DNA from: Planctomycetota bacterium
Lineage (GTDB): Bacteria > Planctomycetota > Phycisphaerae > Phycisphaerales > SM1A02
Assembly: GCA_022574595.1 (NCBI GenBank)
Contig: JACZRS010000017.1
Span: 1-64,000, forward strand
Direction of reading: 5' to 3'
DNA length: 64,000 nucleotides
In this document: piece by piece, positions 1 to 8,413 of the stretch
Layout of the letters: each line of letters starts with the position of its first letter
How positions within the stretch are numbered: the first letter of the stretch is position 1
Program-made: the position numbers and the translations under genes
The notes under the pieces: generated by a model
Database searches by the model: none
What the model was told of the DNA's origin: nothing
Seen by the model: only the letters and a program-made list of their open reading frames with translations

Positions 1-98
1 GCCCCTGTACGCCCTATTTCTTACAGACTATGCTTCACCTCCTTCTTATCTATAGTTCCCATTATTATATAAGCACTTAGTAGTTTACATTCATAATT

Positions 99-626
99 TT
101 ATAGAGAATTGATTAATTTTATAGATGCATTGGTTTTGTCAGTTTTAGTGTCAGTTTTACTGACGGTTTTAGTGTCAGTTTTACTGACGGTTTTAGTGTC
201 AGTTTTACTGACGGTTTTAGTGTCAGTCTTACTGACGGTTTTAGTGTCAGTTTTACTGACAGTTTTACTATGACCACAACTGTCAAGAGATCTAGCAATG
301 GTGATACAGGAGCCGTCACACGCTTCAATGCTGATCCTCAACGATTGATCCAACCTTTCAACTGCAATAGACCTACCCAAAGTGTAGATACGCTGCTTGG
401 CATCCTTCTCATAGCGCACCCAACCCACTTTTCGCAGACGGTTGAGACTTAAACTAACTGCAGGTAGATGTAATTCCAATGTATTAGCAAGTGATGTAAC
501 ATCGCTTTGAACTGCCTTTGCTAAATATGCAATGATGTCCAGGCACTCGCCGCGCGAGAGAATGCGTACGGTGTCTGCCGTAGTTGCTGGCCATTGACGG
601 GTTCTTCTTCCACGCCAACTTCGCAT
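99..626 (-). CDS. Winged-helix (ArsR/MarR-like) regulator with a repetitive C-terminal tail
   Basis: This is a predicted cytoplasmic DNA-binding protein of 175 residues. Residues about 25-95 look like a winged helix: a helical segment, then LANTLELHLPAVSLSLNRLR as the likely helix-turn-helix, then a short beta wing (VRYEKDAKQRIYTL). The last third is low complexity: about five copies of the octapeptide KTVSKTDT followed by a short basic end. The start ATG is supported by an AGGAG six bases upstream. The target is unknown. The DNA of the tail is the 24-bp repeat array at 143-262, so a change in unit number would keep the reading frame. The fold assignment is from pattern only; a phage- or plasmid-type repressor is equally possible. 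Confidence 0.6.
   Translation of the reverse strand: MRSWRGRRTRQWPATTADTVRILSRGECLDIIAYLAKAVQSDVTSLANTLELHLPAVSLSLNRLRKVGWVRYEKDAKQRIYTLGRSIAVERLDQSLRISIEACDGSCITIARSLDSCGHSKTVSKTDTKTVSKTDTKTVSKTDTKTVSKTDTKTVSKTDTKTDKTNASIKLINSL
143..262. repeat. Five tandem 24-bp repeats with internal dyads, inside the regulator gene
   Basis: Units begin at 143, 167, 191, 215 and 239; the fourth has one T-to-C change. Each unit contains GTCAGT-TTT-ACTGAC, a 6-bp inverted repeat around three T, so the array is a regular series of alternating half-sites. Because 24 is divisible by three, the array codes for repeated KTVSKTDT in the minus-strand gene. It could be an operator or iteron-like binding array, or simple repeat expansion in a tail. 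Confidence 0.9.
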
Positions 627-1106
627 GAGACACTCCTAAAGCGGTTTTCGACCTACTAGAAACGTAAATCGCGCATACTGCTTGCACAAACAAGAGTGCA
701 GTATTGCAGCTTATGGAAGTAAATTTACGGGAATCTTGTCACTTGAAACTTAATTCAAATAACAAATGACGATTCTGAAACACTAGTGAGGTTTTAGACG
801 GCCATTTTAAGAACATTGATGATCAAACAAACCACGGCACGCACAATCTATTCGTCGGCAATACGTGGTTATGTCCCCTGTGTAGGCGTCACCTGAGTAA
901 GGGATATTGCCGGTCTGTAATAATGAGTAGAATGTCAGTAATACAGAATGAACGCCATGAGATGTTTAGATTAAATCTTTACCAGTAAAAGTAATCGCTG
1001 TTGGTCAAATGCAGTTATCAAAAGGGTCAGAGAAATAAACATCTTAGGGCGTTTCGGTACAGATTATAGCTACGGGCCATTGCTAACTGGTTCAGGAGAG
1101 AAATCT
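627..1106. other. Intergenic region, no gene seen
   Basis: This is the upstream region shared by the divergent regulator (leftward) and the SCP2-like gene (rightward). It is AT-rich with stop codons in all frames and no open frame with a ribosome-binding site. A single GTCAGT half-site like those of the repeat array occurs near 934, which is within chance expectation. Promoters for both genes presumably lie here but I cannot place them. Confidence 0.5.
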
Positions 1107-1508
1107 ATGGCGACAAAGAAAAGAAAAGTCCCATCAAAGAAAAGAACGCCCAGAATAGCGTCCAGCAAAGAACGTGTGAAAACCGTACTGGCGCGCGCAG
1201 CCAGGCGTCTCAAAAGGGCCAAGTCTCAAAAGGAAGGCTCAATCCTATTGAGGCTGCACGGTTCCGGCGGTGGGAACTTCTGCCTTGATTGCAAGAAGGG
1301 CACAGTTCAATTGGTCAATCGGATACCGCGCCAAACAGAACAACCCTTAATTGAACTAATTGGTTCGGCGGATGTGATTACAGAGATTCTCGACGGGAAA
1401 ACAGACGCCCTTAGTCAATTCCTGCGCGGTCGATTTCGCGTACGTGGTGATCTTGGTTACGCGAGCGACCTCGCTCGGGAGTTCCGCATGGTCAAGGAAC
1501 CATTCTAG
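1107..1508 (+). CDS. SCP2-like (sterol carrier) domain protein
   Basis: A 133-residue protein. The first 40 residues are strongly basic and probably unstructured (KKRKVPSKKRTPR). From about residue 45 the pattern resembles the SCP2 sterol-transfer fold: a beta segment (GSILLRLHG), then VITEILDGKTDALSQFLRGR, then FRVRGDLGYASDLAREF, which matches the typical 'G..d....f..Gk..i.Gd...a..l' end of the family. Such proteins bind lipids or other hydrophobic ligands. ATG at 1107 is preferred over an upstream TTG because CAGGAGAG lies seven bases before it. It precedes the small protein and tyrosinase genes with short gaps, so the three may be one operon. A role in handling a hydrophobic or phenolic substrate is only a guess. 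Confidence 0.6.
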   Translation: MATKKRKVPSKKRTPRIASSKERVKTVLARAARRLKRAKSQKEGSILLRLHGSGGGNFCLDCKKGTVQLVNRIPRQTEQPLIELIGSADVITEILDGKTDALSQFLRGRFRVRGDLGYASDLAREFRMVKEPF

Positions 1509-1544
1509 ATCTTGTGCTGAACTTATCGTGTAAAGGAGTCAAGC

Positions 1545-1805
1545 ATGGCAACAACGAACGGCTTTGTGTATCTACTAACGATTCTTCCGGGAAATGGTAG
1601 TTCACTCGCGTGCACCAGAATCGGTCCCAGTCCGAACAACACCGAACTGCTTCTAGTACAACGTGGCGCGAGCGACTCAGAACACGCCGGTGCGTTCAAG
1701 AATAGTATTGTCGATGCCCTTGCAACGGCTCTTATCAGTCGGCGCCAAGTGTCGGCCTTTCACGCGTCGAGCAGTGCGAGCATCACCGGCTTATCGATCG
1801 AATAG
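1545..1805 (+). CDS. Small protein related to the N-terminal domain of the following tyrosinase
   Basis: An 86-residue protein with AGGAG nine bases before its ATG. I recognise no named family. Aligned by eye with the first 80 residues of the next gene product it shares the MATT start, an IGPS block, an ELLLVQ/EIFFIK strand, a (T/S)DS(E/D) turn, FK(N/K)S followed by a helix, and a V..(F/G)H.S(S/T)S end. The two therefore look like copies of one alpha/beta domain, standing alone here and fused to an enzyme next door. A partner, chaperone or caddie-like role for the tyrosinase is conceivable, because small helper proteins accompany some bacterial tyrosinases, but nothing in the sequence proves it. 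Confidence 0.6.
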   Translation: MATTNGFVYLLTILPGNGSSLACTRIGPSPNNTELLLVQRGASDSEHAGAFKNSIVDALATALISRRQVSAFHASSSASITGLSIE

Positions 1806-1831
1806 CGCGAAGGCTTATTGAGGATTCTGCA

Positions 1832-2902
1832 ATGGCAACAACGACAGGCGTGGTCCGACAGGTAAGCTGGTCGGGAAGCACGGTGTGCTTCTTGATCGGT
1901 CCGTCTCGCGAATCAGTCGAAATATTTTTCATTAAGTTCGAATCCACTGACAGTGATTGGGTGCGCGGATTCAAGAAGAGCATGGCCAACATGCTGACGG
2001 AGGCCCAAGACGCGGGATTTCTCGTCACCGTGGGCCATCCCAGCACAAGCGGAATGGTTACGAGCACCGCAATGGGGGCACATGGGATCCGTAAGAACGT
2101 CGCTACAATCCCACAAGCGGAACGGAATCGGCTAAGAGACGCGATCCTCGAACTCGACAACAGAAACTACCCCGACGGCGTTTCCAAGTGGAAGAAGCAG
2201 GACGACATTCACCAAGTGACACATGTGCATAACGGTGCATCTTTCGTGACATGGCATCGAGAATTGTGCAACCGTCTCGAGGCGCTGCTGCGCGAAGTCG
2301 ACCCAACCCTATCTTTGCACTATTGGGACTGGACCACAGACCCGCGTAACAGTCCGGACGGTAAGGGTGGTATGGTGAACCTCTTTTCGACAAACTTCAT
2401 GGGCAGCGCCACAGGGAATGCCGGTCCACCGATGAACGCCTTGTTTCCACCGACGATTACGCGCAACGTGAACAACGGCAATCCTGGACCGCCCTCTATC
2501 TCCTCGGATGCGGCCATCATTGCCACTGGGGCTGGCTCCCCGATAGACGACCAATGGCGCCTGTTTCGTATCGCACTCGAAGGCAATCATAATACGGTTC
2601 ACACCTACATCGGAGGAAACATCGGCGCCCAACATAGTGCATTTGAGGACCCCTTTGTATACCTTCTCCATTCAAATTTGGACCGAATCTGGGCAATGTG
2701 GCAGCGCGTACCAGGAAGAGAATGGCGGCTAGATCCGAATCAAGTATATGGGAGCGAGGACACGGATAGCAGAATCACGGAGACCCTTGAACCCTGGGAC
2801 GGCGGTTCGGGACTCCGACCCTGGGCCCCGCCCGACAATCAGCAGGTAGTGAAAAACTCCAAGCATGCATCAGTTGTTACGCCGCCATGGTACGACACAT
2901 GA
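1832..2902 (+). CDS. Tyrosinase / polyphenol oxidase-type di-copper protein
   Basis: A 356-residue protein with an N-terminal domain (about 1-82) homologous to the upstream 86-residue protein, then a tyrosinase central domain. The CuA part has H127, H131, H133 and H142 in the context VTHVHNGASFVTWHRELC, followed by LHYWDWTTDP, a family hallmark. The CuB part has H253 and H257 (GNHNTVHTYIGG) and H280 in VYLLHSNLDRIWAMWQ. All six copper ligands can thus be supplied. Known members oxidise phenols to quinones with O2. There is no signal peptide, so the protein is probably cytoplasmic unless exported as a complex. GAGG lies upstream of the ATG. The substrate is unknown, and catechol oxidase or aminophenol oxidase activity are alternatives. 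Confidence 0.88.
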   Translation: MATTTGVVRQVSWSGSTVCFLIGPSRESVEIFFIKFESTDSDWVRGFKKSMANMLTEAQDAGFLVTVGHPSTSGMVTSTAMGAHGIRKNVATIPQAERNRLRDAILELDNRNYPDGVSKWKKQDDIHQVTHVHNGASFVTWHRELCNRLEALLREVDPTLSLHYWDWTTDPRNSPDGKGGMVNLFSTNFMGSATGNAGPPMNALFPPTITRNVNNGNPGPPSISSDAAIIATGAGSPIDDQWRLFRIALEGNHNTVHTYIGGNIGAQHSAFEDPFVYLLHSNLDRIWAMWQRVPGREWRLDPNQVYGSEDTDSRITETLEPWDGGSGLRPWAPPDNQQVVKNSKHASVVTPPWYDT

Positions 2903-3244
2903 TCTGCCGATTCACTTAAATCCCGTATTGTGTAATTATTCAGCGGAGGAAATCAAGAGGCCGCACGATAGGAACTAAGAAGTTCACCTAACCGATCTCG
3001 GCGATTGCATCTGGTTTCAAAACTCGGCCGAACACTTCAGGTAGCCCTTTGGTGATGCATGTTCAGCAATCCGCCGATTCACTCGCTTCATTCGTAGTAC
3101 CCCACAACATAATGCCCCTTATGGGACCCAGCCTTTATCTGCTAAGACGCATTCCCCACGATGTGTTATTGGCGATGTCATCTACAAAGTAATACAATAG
3201 ATGCATACATCTAATCGAATGTTACACAACACAGGAATCTACGG
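2903..3244. other. Intergenic region, no gene seen
   Basis: There is no convincing open frame on either strand. The phrase CCGATTCACT occurs twice (near 2907 and 3072), which may be chance. The segment separates the tyrosinase cluster from the next gene and probably holds that gene's promoter. Confidence 0.4.
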
Positions 3245-4579
3245 ATGACAGTTGCCCTGCGCGTAATGGAAGCAATTGATCGAATGGCCGAGGGTAAACC
3301 CGAGGCCGCGCTGATCCCCGTCTGTATTGCAATAGATGCAACTGTGCGTAAGGAATACCCACAGATTAAAAAGGACCACATACGCTTCCGGAAATTCCTT
3401 AGCTGCAATCTAGCGCTAATCACACGTACTGCGTTTGATAATTTGGCAATCACGAAGAGTCTGCGCATTAACTACCAGCATCGGAGATTGAGGCCTGGTA
3501 AAGATGGGCTTTGTTCAATTGAGCAAATCATGTACTTCGTTGTTCGTTGTGGGCTTTTGCATGAAGCTGAGATACCCAATACTTTGAAGTTTACTGACGA
3601 AGCAAGCATCTCAGTCTGTGACCACCGGCTCCATCTCCCTGCGGGATTCATTTATGGAATGATCACTGCGGTTGTAGCATCGCCGGTCAATGTAGCAGAG
3701 CAGTCGAAAGCTCACTATGCACTCAACTTGGACGGTGAGGCTCTTTCGTTGCGTGAGTTTTGGGGACGTAGTTGTGAACTTGAATCTCTTATATTTGGCA
3801 AACGCAAGGAGAGAATAGCCAAGCACTATCAATACTGCGCTGGTGAATGGGCGATGCGCATCGTTCAAAGCCGCAGCATCCTCGATCTTCTTGTTTGGGC
3901 ATACCGCGCTGAACAGGCTGCTTCGGCAGTTTTGAAAACGCTTCCAGTAGACAAAGACTTCAACCATATAGCCTTCGTCGTACCTTATGCAAATGTCGAT
4001 GCAGAGCGTGGAAGTGTCGGTAGTGTGTGGTCATTCATCTCGAAAGAGATAGGTAATGCTGGAGGCATCGGCATCAATACCAATGTGATCTGGGAAATGG
4101 CAATGTGCGCTTATGGAGTTGTCGACTTTCAAGAGCGTCAGGACTTGAAACCGGTGTACGATGCTTTCAAAGCAGAAATCCGAAACAATGATCAACAGCG
4201 TATCTCAAATGGCGGAACTGGGCTGATCAATTCACTGCTCGACGATTTGCATAAGCGCTTTCCAACTGTCGCAGAGCAATTACCCAAATCGCAAAGCAAA
4301 AACAAACTATCAGAACCGTCCAACACCAAATCAAAACGACACTCATCGCCCTTTATGTCACTCGCACAGTTCGGCCTTGCTCTCGAAATGGATTACCGAA
4401 GCTTCAAGGGAAAAGCTCAAAAGGAGTGGGAGTTGAAGCCCGAAAACAAATGCGGAACGCTCTGGTCAATCAACTTCAATCTTGTCAATGATGTAGGGCT
4501 AGAAGCGCGGGTCAACAAGCATGCCGCCAAAATGACTACTGATAGGGAAAGAAGGCGGCACTGGCGCGCTACAAAGTGA
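3245..4579 (+). CDS. Uncharacterised 444-residue protein with a HEPN-like RxxxxH motif
   Basis: I do not recognise a named family. The protein is soluble and mostly helical. Its N-terminal third contains YFVVRCGLLHEAEIP, where R-C-G-L-L-H fits the RxxxxH spacing seen in HEPN-type helical domains, including HEPN nucleases. That motif is short and can arise by chance. The region 350-375 is polar linker, and the last 75 residues (PFMSLAQFGLALEMDYRSFK onwards) look like a separate small domain rich in K and R. A weak AGGA precedes the ATG at about 11 bases. It lies upstream of the methyltransferase-terminase cassette but 147 bases away, so co-transcription is uncertain. Function: unknown. Confidence 0.5.
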   Translation: MTVALRVMEAIDRMAEGKPEAALIPVCIAIDATVRKEYPQIKKDHIRFRKFLSCNLALITRTAFDNLAITKSLRINYQHRRLRPGKDGLCSIEQIMYFVVRCGLLHEAEIPNTLKFTDEASISVCDHRLHLPAGFIYGMITAVVASPVNVAEQSKAHYALNLDGEALSLREFWGRSCELESLIFGKRKERIAKHYQYCAGEWAMRIVQSRSILDLLVWAYRAEQAASAVLKTLPVDKDFNHIAFVVPYANVDAERGSVGSVWSFISKEIGNAGGIGINTNVIWEMAMCAYGVVDFQERQDLKPVYDAFKAEIRNNDQQRISNGGTGLINSLLDDLHKRFPTVAEQLPKSQSKNKLSEPSNTKSKRHSSPFMSLAQFGLALEMDYRSFKGKAQKEWELKPENKCGTLWSINFNLVNDVGLEARVNKHAAKMTTDRERRRHWRATK

Positions 4580-4672
4580 AACAAAGCACTGCATCTTACT
4601 ACATAGCCCGAATATAAGCTCCTCCAACCTCCGCGTGCGTGTTATCTAATTGCTACACAGCGTTTATGTGGA

Positions 4673-4684
4673 CGTGGATCCACG
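4673..4684. promoter_or_regulatory. Perfect 12-bp palindrome upstream of the methyltransferase gene
   Basis: CGTGGATCCACG is a perfect dyad located 42 bases before the start codon, between the likely promoter and the ribosome-binding site. Autoregulatory operators of phage genes often sit here. The helix-turn-helix protein two genes on, or the methyltransferase itself, are possible binders. This is inference from position and symmetry only. Confidence 0.3.
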
Positions 4685-4726
4685 AACCAAGTCGTAATTG
4701 ATTTATTAGCTAGCAAGGAGGCTCTT

Positions 4727-6076
4727 ATGCGAATCAAGCGAATCTCAACCAATCAAATCAACCCGGCGCCTTACAACCCGCGTAAGGACCTGAAGCCGGG
4801 CGATCCCGACTACGACAAACTGCGCCGAAGTATCGAGGAATTCGGTTGTGTTGAACCACTAGTCTGGAACAAGCGCAGCGGTAATCTCGTTGGTGGTCAT
4901 CAACGATTAAAAGTACTTATTGAACAGGGCGCTATAGAAGTTGATGTCAGCGTTGTTGACCTACCTCCGGAAAAGGAAAAGGCGCTAAACATTGCGCTAA
5001 ACAGAATCTCAGGCGACTGGGACCCCCTGAAGCTAGCTCAATTGCTCGATGAGCTTGTTGCGGTTCCGGACTTTGATGTTGAACTGACCGGCTTTGATCT
5101 AACTGACGTTAACGCACTCATCGCCGAATCACTCCAACCCTCGGCAGTAGATGGGGAAGATAACTTTGATGTCGAGGCGGAACTTGAAGCCAATCGACCA
5201 CTTGTCACACAACAAGGTGATCTCATAGAGCTTCGTACAATCGACTCCGATCCGCGTTTCCGGGGGCATCGCCTGCTTTGTGGTGACTGCACAGACCCTG
5301 AACATGTTAAAAGGCTAATGCGAGGTGATCGCGCTATTTTGTTCGCGACTGATCCGCCTTATCTGGTTGGTTACGATGGTACAAATCATCCTGGCAAATC
5401 AAAACTCAAGGAACGAATCAAGAACAAGGATTGGTCAAATAGCTATGCCATAACTTGGGACGACGCAGAGGCGAACTCAGATCTGTATGAGAATTTTATA
5501 CGCGTTGCCATCGATGAGGCGATTGATATAAATGCTGCTTGGTACTGCTGGCATGCCAGTCGCCGCCAGGCGATGGTGGAAGCAGTGTGGGAACAGTTCG
5601 GTGCATTCGTACATCAACAAATTATCTGGGTCAAGGACCGACCGATCCTCACGCGCTCGTGGTATACATGGCAGCATGAACCATGCTTCTTCGGCTGGGT
5701 AAGGCCACACAAACCTACTCGGCGAAGCAAAGATTATCCCTCATCTATTTGGCACATCCCAACTATCCGTATTGGCCAGGTTACTGAACATCCAACTTCC
5801 AAACCACTGGAAGTCTTTCGGATACCTCTTCATCAGCACACGCGCGCAGGTGAATTGTGTTACGAACCATTTGCAGGAAGTGGTTCTCAGATCATTGCCG
5901 CTGAACAATTGGGGCGACGGTGTAATGCCATCGAGATTAGCCCTAGATACTGCGATGTCATTGTTCGACGATTCATCGCTTTCGTTGGTAAAAGAAATAT
6001 TGATCCGGAACTTGCAGAGCGATACAGCGTTCCAGATCAAGATGCTAAGCAAGTAATAAAGAAAGTTGGACAGTAG
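4727..6076 (+). CDS. ParB/sulfiredoxin-fold plus DNA adenine methyltransferase, phage type
   Basis: This 449-residue two-domain protein starts with a ParB-like nuclease/NTPase fold (about 1-140), seen in INPAPYNPRK and the VGGHQRL box at 55-61. The C-terminal part is an amino-methyltransferase with DPPY at 209-212 (motif IV) before the SAM-binding YEPFAGSGS at 379-387 (motif I). This is the permuted beta-class order, and DPPY is usual for N6-adenine methylation. Such fusions are common in phages and mobile elements, where they modify the element's own DNA. AGGAGG precedes the ATG. It is followed after two bases by a helix-turn-helix gene and then by a terminase, so it belongs to a packaging-type operon. 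No restriction endonuclease is adjacent, so it is probably an orphan methyltransferase. Confidence 0.88.
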   Translation: MRIKRISTNQINPAPYNPRKDLKPGDPDYDKLRRSIEEFGCVEPLVWNKRSGNLVGGHQRLKVLIEQGAIEVDVSVVDLPPEKEKALNIALNRISGDWDPLKLAQLLDELVAVPDFDVELTGFDLTDVNALIAESLQPSAVDGEDNFDVEAELEANRPLVTQQGDLIELRTIDSDPRFRGHRLLCGDCTDPEHVKRLMRGDRAILFATDPPYLVGYDGTNHPGKSKLKERIKNKDWSNSYAITWDDAEANSDLYENFIRVAIDEAIDINAAWYCWHASRRQAMVEAVWEQFGAFVHQQIIWVKDRPILTRSWYTWQHEPCFFGWVRPHKPTRRSKDYPSSIWHIPTIRIGQVTEHPTSKPLEVFRIPLHQHTRAGELCYEPFAGSGSQIIAAEQLGRRCNAIEISPRYCDVIVRRFIAFVGKRNIDPELAERYSVPDQDAKQVIKKVGQ

Positions 6077-6078
6077 GC

Positions 6079-6768
6079 ATGACTTGCTCCGACAATATCA
6101 ACAACCTTAAAACTGATGATCGATCGGTTATATCGGTAATACGTGATATACAGCAGGGTGGAATCGAAGCAAAGAGCTTAGCCATTGAAGATCGAAAGCG
6201 ATGTGTGGAGCACCTTGCTGGTGATGGGTACACGGTTGCAGAGATCGCTGAGATTCTCCAGGTAACTGATCGGACAATCGCACGGGATAAAGCAGCCATT
6301 CGACAGGCCAACTCAGTCGAGAGTGATCCACAGATGGCCGCACAGATGGTTGGCCAATTACATAATCAAGCCGACACCTGTATTCAGCGCATTCGAAGGG
6401 TAACGCGTGAAAAGGAAACTCCGTCCAATGTTCGAGTTGATGGTGAAAAAGCGTGCTGGGTGATTTATAACAATCTTGTGCAGCGACTTCAATCTTTGGG
6501 CTACCTCCCCACTGCTCCTCAGCAGTTTCAAGGTGAGATGAAACACCAGTTCGAATCATTGCCGGGCTATGGTGAGATGAATGATGAATTGGCGCGGCTG
6601 GAAATAATCGTCAGCACTCATGGGTCCAACGAAGAAAACCTTCCCCTAATACAGGAACTCACTGAACTTAAAGATCAGGCTGAGCGTGGTTCATTAAGTG
6701 AGAAAATCATTGCAATTGAAAAACAACTTGTCAGCAAAGGAGAGACTAACAATGACCAAAGTATATAA
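6079..6768 (+). CDS. Helix-turn-helix phage protein, possible terminase small subunit
   Basis: A 229-residue protein. Residues about 45-80 contain a clear helix-turn-helix (YTVAEIAEILQVTDRTIARD), preceded and followed by helices. The middle holds a helical segment with an RRVTREKET stretch, and the C-terminal 70 residues are highly charged and probably helical. It begins two bases after the methyltransferase stop, and its end overlaps the terminase large subunit start by 17 bases. Translational coupling and a partnership with the terminase are therefore likely. Phage small terminase subunits typically combine an N-terminal DNA-binding helix-turn-helix with an oligomerising helical core, which fits. 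A transcriptional regulator is the alternative. Confidence 0.6.
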   Translation: MTCSDNINNLKTDDRSVISVIRDIQQGGIEAKSLAIEDRKRCVEHLAGDGYTVAEIAEILQVTDRTIARDKAAIRQANSVESDPQMAAQMVGQLHNQADTCIQRIRRVTREKETPSNVRVDGEKACWVIYNNLVQRLQSLGYLPTAPQQFQGEMKHQFESLPGYGEMNDELARLEIIVSTHGSNEENLPLIQELTELKDQAERGSLSEKIIAIEKQLVSKGETNNDQSI

Positions 6769-8413
6769 CAGCACCAAGGAAGAAATGCAACGGCAGCTTA
6801 GTGCTTTTCGGCGCAAGGCCTGTAAACAATCAATACTCAAATTTGCTCAGACTTATCTTCCAGCCCACTACAAATACGCGCCTTCATCTATGCACCTACA
6901 GCTCTTTGAAGATTTACAGAAGGCCACTGTAGAGCGAGGAGTGCACTTAGCGATTGCCGCACCACGCGGTCATGCCAAATCCACTATCGTTAGCCATACT
7001 TACATCTTGTGGTGTATATGTTACCACACTGAACCGTATATTATGCTCATAAGCAACACGCTTGATCTTTCGAGCGACTTCCTATCACTAATCAAGCGAG
7101 AGTTACAATCCAATATTAGATTATTGGAGGATTTTCCTGATGTTTGCGAACCGCTAGGATCTCAAACTGGTGCGCCTCGATGGAGACAAGCTGAGATTAT
7201 TACACGCAACGGCGTTAAGGTCACAGCTCTAGGTGCTGAAAAACAGATCCGTGGTCGTCGCCATAATCAACATCGACCCACTCTGATTGTACTGGACGAT
7301 GTTGAGAATGAGACTGAAGTCCGCTCCGCTGAGCAACGTAAGCATAAAGAACAATGGTTCAACAAAGCCGTCCTTAAAGTAGGTACATCTCAGTCGAACT
7401 TCATCGTTGTAGGTACGATTTTGCACTACGATGCGCTTCTGGCCAATTTGATTGACCGCAGTAAGAGTCCCAATTGGACGGGCAAAAAATTCCAGGCCGT
7501 ATGCAAGTGGTCATCTCATACGGAATTGTGGTCAAAGTGGGAATCGATTTATTGTCACCGTGAAGAGTTTGAAGGAGCTCAAGGACCAAAAGCTGCCAGG
7601 ACGTACTTTAAAAACAACAAACGTGTAATGCTAAAAGGTACAAAGGTCTTGTGGGGTGAGCTTGAAGATTATTATGCGCTGATGGAGCTGCGCATAAGTG
7701 AAGGTCGCGCTTCATTCGATAGCGAAAAGCAAAACGAACCGGTCAATCCAGAAGACTGCTACTTCCAGGAAAGCGACTTTCAATTCTGGGACGATGAATA
7801 TAGCTCTGTCGAGGCACTCATCGGATCAATGCGCGGCAGGCATAGCTTTTACGGCGCTTGTGATCCAAGCATGGGTAAGCAGGGCAAAGGTAGTGATGAT
7901 ACCGCGATCATTACACTGCTGCGTGACGATTTGAGCGGGATGCTTTATGTTATTGATGCTGACATCAAGCGTCGCAAACCCGATGCGATTATAGACGACA
8001 TAATTAGATTTCACAGGCTAAGAGGTTACCAACGCTTCGTAATGGAGATAAACCAATTCCAAGAATTCTTAAGCGATGTACTGAAGAAACGTAGCAGAGA
8101 ATTAGGGGTGTATGTCCCAGTTTATAATCGCAGGAATACTAGCGATAAAGAGGGTCGCATACAGAGCCTTCAACCTCATATCAGTTCAGGCACAATTCGC
8201 TTCTCGCGCCGACACATCACTTTGGTAGATCAGTTAAGGCAGTTCCCAATGGGTGCCCACGATGATGGACCCGATGCGCTGGAGATGGCTCTATCCGCTG
8301 CCAAGCGCGGATCGAACTCGTGCGATAAAATAGTACGGATCCCTAATCCTACGATAAGACTCTTTGAAGACCCAAGGCACCTCGAACTGGCAAGGCAATT
8401 ACACGGCATGTGA
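6752..8413 (+). CDS. terL: Phage terminase large subunit (DNA-packaging ATPase/nuclease)
   Basis: A 553-residue protein with both terminase domains. The ATPase has a Walker A APRGHAKST (70-78) and a Walker B LIVLDDVE (178-185). The RNase H-like nuclease has acidic residues in CDPSMG (D371), GSDDTAI, and DDGPDAL (D504, D505, D508). This enzyme cuts concatemeric phage DNA and drives it into a procapsid. ATG at 6752 is chosen over an upstream start at 6698 because AGGAGAG precedes it. All key residues are present, so it appears functional. What is odd is the context: no portal, protease, capsid or tail genes are in the window. It may be a satellite-like element, a remnant of a larger prophage, or a cassette reused for another purpose. 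Confidence 0.9.
   Translation: MTKVYNSTKEEMQRQLSAFRRKACKQSILKFAQTYLPAHYKYAPSSMHLQLFEDLQKATVERGVHLAIAAPRGHAKSTIVSHTYILWCICYHTEPYIMLISNTLDLSSDFLSLIKRELQSNIRLLEDFPDVCEPLGSQTGAPRWRQAEIITRNGVKVTALGAEKQIRGRRHNQHRPTLIVLDDVENETEVRSAEQRKHKEQWFNKAVLKVGTSQSNFIVVGTILHYDALLANLIDRSKSPNWTGKKFQAVCKWSSHTELWSKWESIYCHREEFEGAQGPKAARTYFKNNKRVMLKGTKVLWGELEDYYALMELRISEGRASFDSEKQNEPVNPEDCYFQESDFQFWDDEYSSVEALIGSMRGRHSFYGACDPSMGKQGKGSDDTAIITLLRDDLSGMLYVIDADIKRRKPDAIIDDIIRFHRLRGYQRFVMEINQFQEFLSDVLKKRSRELGVYVPVYNRRNTSDKEGRIQSLQPHISSGTIRFSRRHITLVDQLRQFPMGAHDDGPDALEMALSAAKRGSNSCDKIVRIPNPTIRLFEDPRHLELARQLHGM

Noticed and set aside
143-262. CRISPR-like array
   Set aside because: The 24-bp units are directly adjacent with no spacers, contain short dyads, and encode an in-frame protein tail; no cas genes are nearby.
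1107-2902. Full biosynthetic cluster around the tyrosinase
   Set aside because: Only three genes are involved and no further tailoring or transport enzymes are adjacent. I report the set but do not name a pathway.
4727-8413. Complete prophage
   Set aside because: Only methyltransferase, HTH and terminase genes are present. No portal, capsid, tail or lysis genes were found in the window, so I call only a cassette.
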